A stretch of DNA of 64,000 nt from Chryseosolibacter sp964551035 (GTDB taxonomy: Bacteria; Bacteroidota; Bacteroidia; Cytophagales; Cyclobacteriaceae). The position numbers were made by a program, and so were the translations under genes. The stretch lies in contig CAZKBK010000001.1 in the NCBI GenBank assembly GCA_964551035.1, forward strand, positions 1-64,000, read 5' to 3'. The notes beneath the pieces are model-generated. The model ran no database searches. It had not been told where the DNA came from and saw only the letters and a list, made by a program, of their open reading frames with translations. Shown one piece after another: positions 61,587 to 64,000 of this stretch (the stretch's first letter is position 1; each line of letters opens with the position of its first letter).

Positions 61587-63362
61587 TCATCTTATCCTTT
61601 GCAGCTTGCCGCGCACGCTGTCGAGCTCACGTTCATAACGATAGAAGGTGCGATCGCTGTAGGCGCGCATGAGCGCATCACGGTCTTCACAGTCGTGTGC
61701 ATAGAGGACGTCGTCGTTAAAAGCGCTGCTGTTTCGTGTAAGATCGCCCACCGGCATCGGTCGTATGGGGCTTGTGTGGCTGCCGATCAATACTACGGCG
61801 TGGTGAATGTCGTTGTCAGCAACGAGGTCATAGACATTCTGGCGCTGGTCAATAATTTTGGCTTCGCGGGCGGAGATAAAAGGAATCTTGACGAGCGCGT
61901 AGACCAAGGACGCTACAAAGACAGCACGTACCCAGCCGCGTTTCGCCGCGATGGCGTTTCGTACGACGAGAATCACGAGGAAGGGCAGGGACTCAAACAT
62001 AAACCGGGGGCCATACTGGTTGCCGCCGATCTGGTAGTAGAAAAAGTATCCGGCCATCAATGTCATGAAGAAATAGTCCTCCGGACGTTTTGGAGTTGGG
62101 GCGCCCCGGGTGATTTTCTTCAGGAGGAACATGAAGTACAGCACAAGCAGTCCCGGGGAACTCCAGTACACGAACATGAAGATCCAGCGAATGACGTGCT
62201 CGATCCCCGCGAGGATCGTATGGTCTTTTACAAAACCCAGCCCTTCTTCTTCGTATCCCCACACCGTGACCGGCAGAAATGCGCTTCCCGTAATTTTCAT
62301 GTTGTACCAGCCCAGGAGGGCAATACATGGCAGGGCACCCAGTCCGAGCATGAATAACATCCGGAGGGATTTGGCCTTGTACTGGCGCACCAGGTAAATG
62401 AGAAAAGGAATAAAAAGGAGCACTGCCGTGAAATAGCGAATAAGAATTACCCATCCCAGGAAGAATCCGGCGAGCAGGATAAACCGGAGCGCACCCCTTT
62501 GGAAGTACAGGTGAATACAAAACACAAAGAGAAGGCAGGCGAGCAGGCAAGCGACATGGGAAAAATAGGACGCCGCATTAAAAATATAAAAGCCCGTCAA
62601 TCCCGTGGCGACAACAGACCATGCGGCAATCCTGGTCGAGTAGAATTCCCGGGCAAAGAAGTACAACACGGTCAGGCAGAGCACGCCCAACACGGGGTTG
62701 ACGATCCATGTAGGAAAATCGAGCAAAAAGGACAGGCTCAGGATGATGGGCCAACCGGGAGGAAAGCGTCCGACGCGCATGTCTTCCTGCTGCACAATGT
62801 GGTTGAAGTGAAAGCACTCCTGAAAATCAGGAGGGGGTTCCCAAAGTCGTCCCTCGGAGAGCGTTTTGGCCTGAAACAGGTATGCAAATTCGTCCGAGGA
62901 GTTGGGAAAATCTTCCAGCACGATGTGGATGACGAGGATTGTAATGATGGAAAACGCCGCCCCAATGGCGAAGACCGTGCCGCCGGTGTGTTTGGAGACC
63001 AGCGTGGCAAGGAAGGTAGCTACACGATGCCTGCCCTGCCGGGCGATTATCACGAGGCCGCAGAAGAAACCAAGCCAAAGCAATTCGGCAAAGCACAATC
63101 TGATAAAGTCCTGATAGAAAACGTATCCTTTGTCGGGCTCGGGACTAAAAAGGGATATGACGAATCCCACAATCTCCTCCTCAAATATCCGGGAGGCCGC
63201 GAAGAGCAGGATCGGTAGAGCGATAACGGCGTAGATCCCTTTTTCAATGCCGGTATTTTTGTAAAGGGTTTGCCCCGCAAGAAACTCCATAAGACTGCGA
63301 AAGGTGTGTTGTGTTGCCTGGCCACTCGTAAAAGTTTCGTACCCGGCCGGTGACCCCGACAT
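61587..63362 (-). CDS. GT-C glycosyltransferase-like membrane protein (family 39-like)
   Basis: The 591-residue protein has about eleven helices. The first long loop has EDFPNSSDEFAYLFQAKTLS followed by EGRL, with the acidic residues expected in the catalytic loop of family 39/ArnT-like GT-C enzymes. RVGRFPPGWPIILSL and GGNQYGPRFMFESLPFLVIL follow the same fold. Convergent with the oxidoreductase unit. It would glycosylate on the periplasmic side using a polyprenyl-phosphate sugar. Confidence 0.75.
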   Translation of the reverse strand: MSGSPAGYETFTSGQATQHTFRSLMEFLAGQTLYKNTGIEKGIYAVIALPILLFAASRIFEEEIVGFVISLFSPEPDKGYVFYQDFIRLCFAELLWLGFFCGLVIIARQGRHRVATFLATLVSKHTGGTVFAIGAAFSIITILVIHIVLEDFPNSSDEFAYLFQAKTLSEGRLWEPPPDFQECFHFNHIVQQEDMRVGRFPPGWPIILSLSFLLDFPTWIVNPVLGVLCLTVLYFFAREFYSTRIAAWSVVATGLTGFYIFNAASYFSHVACLLACLLFVFCIHLYFQRGALRFILLAGFFLGWVILIRYFTAVLLFIPFLIYLVRQYKAKSLRMLFMLGLGALPCIALLGWYNMKITGSAFLPVTVWGYEEEGLGFVKDHTILAGIEHVIRWIFMFVYWSSPGLLVLYFMFLLKKITRGAPTPKRPEDYFFMTLMAGYFFYYQIGGNQYGPRFMFESLPFLVILVVRNAIAAKRGWVRAVFVASLVYALVKIPFISAREAKIIDQRQNVYDLVADNDIHHAVVLIGSHTSPIRPMPVGDLTRNSSAFNDDVLYAHDCEDRDALMRAYSDRTFYRYERELDSVRGKLQRIR

Positions 63363-63456
63363 GGCGCGACCTGCAATATCAACCCGAACCAGCAGGATCG
63401 AACGGGTCCTGTCTGCCGGGCAGGCCGGAACACTGAGGTACTTGTTCTACACCCGC

Positions 63457-64000
63457 TTAGTCGACTGAGATGATCTTGTGTTTGATCGCGTATTTGACCA
63501 GTTCCGGGGTGTTTTTTAGCCCCAGTTTTTCAAGGATGTTCGTCTTATGGGTTTCAACGGTCTTTACACTTATGAAGAGTTCTTCGGCGACCTCCTTATT
63601 TGGTTTTCCGGAGGCTACCAGTACGAGCACCTCAAACTCGCGGTTCGTCAGTTCGTTGGGCAGGCGGGTTTTTGTGGTTTTCGACTTTTCGCTTGAGTAA
63701 AAATCTTCAAAAACCAGCTTCATGATCGCGTCGTTGAAGAATTTTTCACCCTTTTGCACTTTGCGTATGGCGGTAAGCAAGGTTTCGCGGTCGACGTCCT
63801 TGGGCAGGTAGCCATCGACACCTGATTTGATGGCGGCTGACACGTAGTCTTTGCTGATCTCCTGACTGACGAGGATGACCTTGATCTGTGGATCTGAGGT
63901 TTTGATCCACCGGGTTGCCTCGATTCCCGTCATGCCGGGCATGAGGATATCCATGAGCACGACATCGGGCGGCGAGTCACGGCACGCGTTGACGGATTCC
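63457..64000 (-). CDS. NarL/FixJ-type response regulator, cut by window edge
   Basis: The visible 180 residues cover the phosphorylation site (VLMDILMPGMTGIEA), switch and Lys region (VILVSQE, YLPKDVDRETL), and a complete LuxR-type HTH (LTNREFEVLVLVASGKPNKE, ELFISVKTVETHKTNILEKL). The N-terminal part of the receiver lies beyond position 64000. Kinase partner not visible. Confidence 0.92.
   Translation of the reverse strand, partial: ESVNACRDSPPDVVLMDILMPGMTGIEATRWIKTSDPQIKVILVSQEISKDYVSAAIKSGVDGYLPKDVDRETLLTAIRKVQKGEKFFNDAIMKLVFEDFYSSEKSKTTKTRLPNELTNREFEVLVLVASGKPNKEVAEELFISVKTVETHKTNILEKLGLKNTPELVKYAIKHKIISVD

Noticed and set aside
63408..63424. CCTGTCTGCCGGGCAGG hairpin, sharing GTCTGCCGG with 30104-30112
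   Set aside because: It could be a REP-like element, but two short partial copies in 64 kb are too little evidence to call a repeat family.

Overview
The window reads as a chromosome segment of a fairly GC-rich member of the Bacteroidota, most likely a Cytophagales-type bacterium. This is inferred from content: a giant surface protein with a gliding-type (type IX secretion) C-terminal domain next to a PorP/SprF protein, a TonB-dependent receptor, many outer-membrane barrels and lipoproteins, a succinyl-type arginine pathway, TAnnTTTG promoter boxes, A-rich start regions with few Shine-Dalgarno sites, and several TTG starts. No rRNA, tRNA, CRISPR array or intact mobile element was seen.

Layout. 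1-614 holds a decayed tyrosine recombinase and a 24-bp imperfect inverted repeat. 615-5560 carries a hybrid histidine kinase, small stress-type membrane proteins and an outer-membrane barrel. 5560-12633 is mostly housekeeping: pgk, a CPBP-type membrane protein, pfkA, a Sua5/TsaC protein, a class A beta-lactamase-like hydrolase, a glutaminyl cyclase lipoprotein and a NUDIX hydrolase. 13064-19665 is a divergent pair: a 1757-residue type IX secretion substrate and its PorP/SprF partner. 20183-29173 is an arginine gene cluster in the order acyltransferase, argG, argC, argD, argF', argB, argE-like, argH; it covers most of the route from glutamate through N-acylated (probably N-succinyl) intermediates to arginine. 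30167-39688 mixes a transporter, an S9 peptidase, an M48 protease, a YfhO protein and a TauE/SafE protein. 39685-44607 holds molybdenum cofactor genes (moaA, moaD, moaE, moaC, moeA), interrupted by an ECF sigma/OmpA deletion scar. 44679-49755 has ffh, a DUF2911 lipoprotein, the RimB-RimK-deacylase trio and a TPM lipoprotein. 50093-54917 is a tight operon of response regulator, TonB receptor, YfiR and a histidine kinase with a YfiN-like sensor. 55409-63362 is a membrane glycosylation or lipid island: two GT-C-like proteins, a UbiA family prenyltransferase, an HTTM-like protein, and a GMC oxidoreductase with a Tat partner. A NarL-type regulator runs off the right edge.

Most notable observations. 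(1) The arginine cluster has a leader of about 300 nt containing a possible 42-codon ORF whose last 12 residues are TRRPRPARCPRI, followed by mutually exclusive hairpins. This looks like an arginine-sensing attenuator. (2) At least seven intergenic gaps hold arrays with a 7-bp period, of three sequence families, resembling the heptanucleotide STRR repeats known from cyanobacteria. (3) A YfiR repressor-like gene is wired to a histidine kinase and a TonB receptor instead of a diguanylate cyclase. (4) Two deletion scars are visible, one in a recombinase and one joining an ECF sigma gene to an OmpA domain.

All functional calls come from reading motifs by eye; no database search was run.
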